The notes beneath the pieces were generated by a model. The model searched no databases. It was not told the origin of the DNA and saw only the letters and a program-made list of their open reading frames with translations. DNA of 6,001 nt from Bacteroidia bacterium (GTDB taxonomy: Bacteria > Bacteroidota > Bacteroidia > Bacteroidales > Azobacteroidaceae): positions 1-6,001 of the forward strand of contig BNTU01000151.1 in assembly GCA_025996835.1 (NCBI GenBank). The letters run 5' to 3'. The position numbers were made by a program, and so were the translations under genes. Position 1 is the first letter of the stretch. Each line of letters starts with the position of its first letter. This document shows, piece after piece, positions 5,190 through 6,001 of this stretch.

Positions 5190-6001
5190 ATGAAATATTT
5201 TTTAGTTGTGGGCGAGGCGAGCGGCGATTTACACGCATCCAATCTGATGCGGGAATTGATGGTGCAGGACAAGGCGGCGGAGTTTCGCTTCTTTGGAGGC
5301 GACCTCATGCAGGCGGTGGGCGGCACCTTGCTCCGGCACTATCGCGATATGGCATATATGGGCATTATCCCCGTGTTGATGCACCTCAGGGAGATTTTGG
5401 CGAATGGCAAACTATGCCAACAAAGCATTCGCGACTACCGCCCCGATGTGGTGATTTTCGTGGATTACCCCGGTTTTAACCTTCCGATGGCAAAATTTGT
5501 GAAAACACAATTGCGCATCCCCACCATATATTATATATCCCCAAAAATCTGGGCATGGAAAAGTTATCGCATCCGCGACATCCGAAAATACGTCGATAAA
5601 ATGCTCTGCATCCTGCCTTTTGAAGTAGATTTTTACAAAAAATACAATTACGCGGTCGATTATGTAGGCAACCCAACGGTGGACGAGATTGCCGCCCGCG
5701 ACCATCAGGACGAAACATTTGAGGCATTCCGGCAGGCAAACCATCTGCCGAACAAACAAATCATAGCCCTATTAGCAGGCAGTCGCAAGCAAGAAATCAA
5801 GGGCACTTTACCCACAATGCTCGAAGCAATAGCCGCATTTCCAACCTATCAGCCAGTCATAGCAGGCGCGCCGGGCATTGATGCCGACTATTATCGCCTC
5901 GTCATAGACCGTCATTGCGGGCTTAATCGTCATTGCGGGCTTGACCCGCAACCCCCTCCCATTCCAGTCATTTTCAATCAAACCTACCGCCTCCTCCAAC
6001 A
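5190..6001 (+). CDS. lpxB: lipid-A-disaccharide synthase, 3' end beyond the window, with in-frame repeat insertion
   Basis: LpxB (GT19 family) joins UDP-2,3-diacylglucosamine and lipid X into the lipid A disaccharide at the inner face of the inner membrane. The first 270 codons are present. Motifs in order: VVGEASGDLHASNLM (6-20), RFFGGDLM, AYMGIIPVLMHL, VDYPGFNLPMAKF, YYISPKIWAWKSYRIR, ILPFEVDFY, YVGNPTVDE, LLAGSRKQEIKGTLPTML, and QTYRLLQ at the window edge, as in the family. Residues about 241-258 (with RHCGLN followed by RHCGLD) come from the palindromic repeat and interrupt the region between ADYYRLVI and PVIFNQTYRLLQ. The frame resumes exactly afterwards, so the gene looks intact to the edge. 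The start at 5190 gives the usual N-terminus and has a GAGG 8 nt upstream. It is divergent from rpsO. Confidence 0.96.
   Translation, partial: MKYFLVVGEASGDLHASNLMRELMVQDKAAEFRFFGGDLMQAVGGTLLRHYRDMAYMGIIPVLMHLREILANGKLCQQSIRDYRPDVVIFVDYPGFNLPMAKFVKTQLRIPTIYYISPKIWAWKSYRIRDIRKYVDKMLCILPFEVDFYKKYNYAVDYVGNPTVDEIAARDHQDETFEAFRQANHLPNKQIIALLAGSRKQEIKGTLPTMLEAIAAFPTYQPVIAGAPGIDADYYRLVIDRHCGLNRHCGLDPQPPPIPVIFNQTYRLLQ
5911..5952 (-). repeat. one and a half copies of the ATTGCGGG palindrome inside lpxB
   Basis: A nearly complete palindrome lies at 5932-5952 (arms 5932-5939 and 5945-5952, with one mismatch at the last base). It has the orientation of the second panC arm and is read in the same frame, HCGLDPQ. 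Just before it, 5911-5928 repeats the left part of the unit: it matches 5929-5946 at 16 of 18 bases but lacks the right arm. The 18-nt duplication adds exactly six codons. Confidence 0.8.

Noticed and set aside
5048..5326. 93-codon N-terminal extension of S15
   Set aside because: S15 is normally about 89 residues, and the extension runs through its own promoter and antisense to lpxB.
1983..5952. Repeated palindromes as a possible CRISPR array
   Set aside because: Copies are kilobases apart, in both orientations and inside genes, with no regular spacers and no cas genes.

Overview
The window reads as chromosomal housekeeping sequence from a member of the Bacteroidota, most likely the Bacteroidales. 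Three things point there: the PanC, S15, M23-peptidase and LpxB proteins look like Bacteroidales versions; four of the five candidate promoters have the Bacteroidota form (TTTG or TTG, then 19-21 nt, then TAnnTTTG) and the fifth has its -7 box; and only one start (lpxB) has a clear Shine-Dalgarno-like site.

Layout. Positions 1-115 hold what may be the last few codons of a plus-strand gene and a weak terminator. A minus-strand DUF362/ferredoxin protein (116-1228) diverges from a plus-strand pair, panC (1357-2265) and a DUF554 membrane protein (2270-2950), which are 4 nt apart and probably one transcript. A secreted M23 metallopeptidase (3031-4803) has its own promoter. Its 3' end overlaps by 26 bp the 3' end of rpsO (ribosomal protein S15), which is on the minus strand (4778-5047). 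lpxB (5190 to past the right edge) diverges from rpsO. The genes serve coenzyme A precursor synthesis, envelope and peptidoglycan maintenance, lipid A synthesis and translation. They look like neighbouring housekeeping units, not one pathway.

The unusual content is repetitive DNA inside genes. A short palindrome (8-nt arms ATTGCGGG/CCCGCAAT around a 5-nt loop) occurs in three of the six genes, always in-frame: as an inverted pair forming a ~95-bp element in panC, as a single copy near the 3' end of the M23 gene, and as one and a half copies in lpxB. Three different reading frames of the palindrome are used. Each gene stays open and keeps recognisable family sequence on both sides, so the elements appear to be tolerated as extra peptide. 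This resembles REP/REPIN elements or the Rickettsia palindromic elements in behaviour; I cannot tell from the sequence whether the family has been described. A second, unrelated 21-bp tandem repeat lies in the M23 signal peptide. I found no transposase, phage, CRISPR, toxin-antitoxin or defence gene, and no new multigene system.
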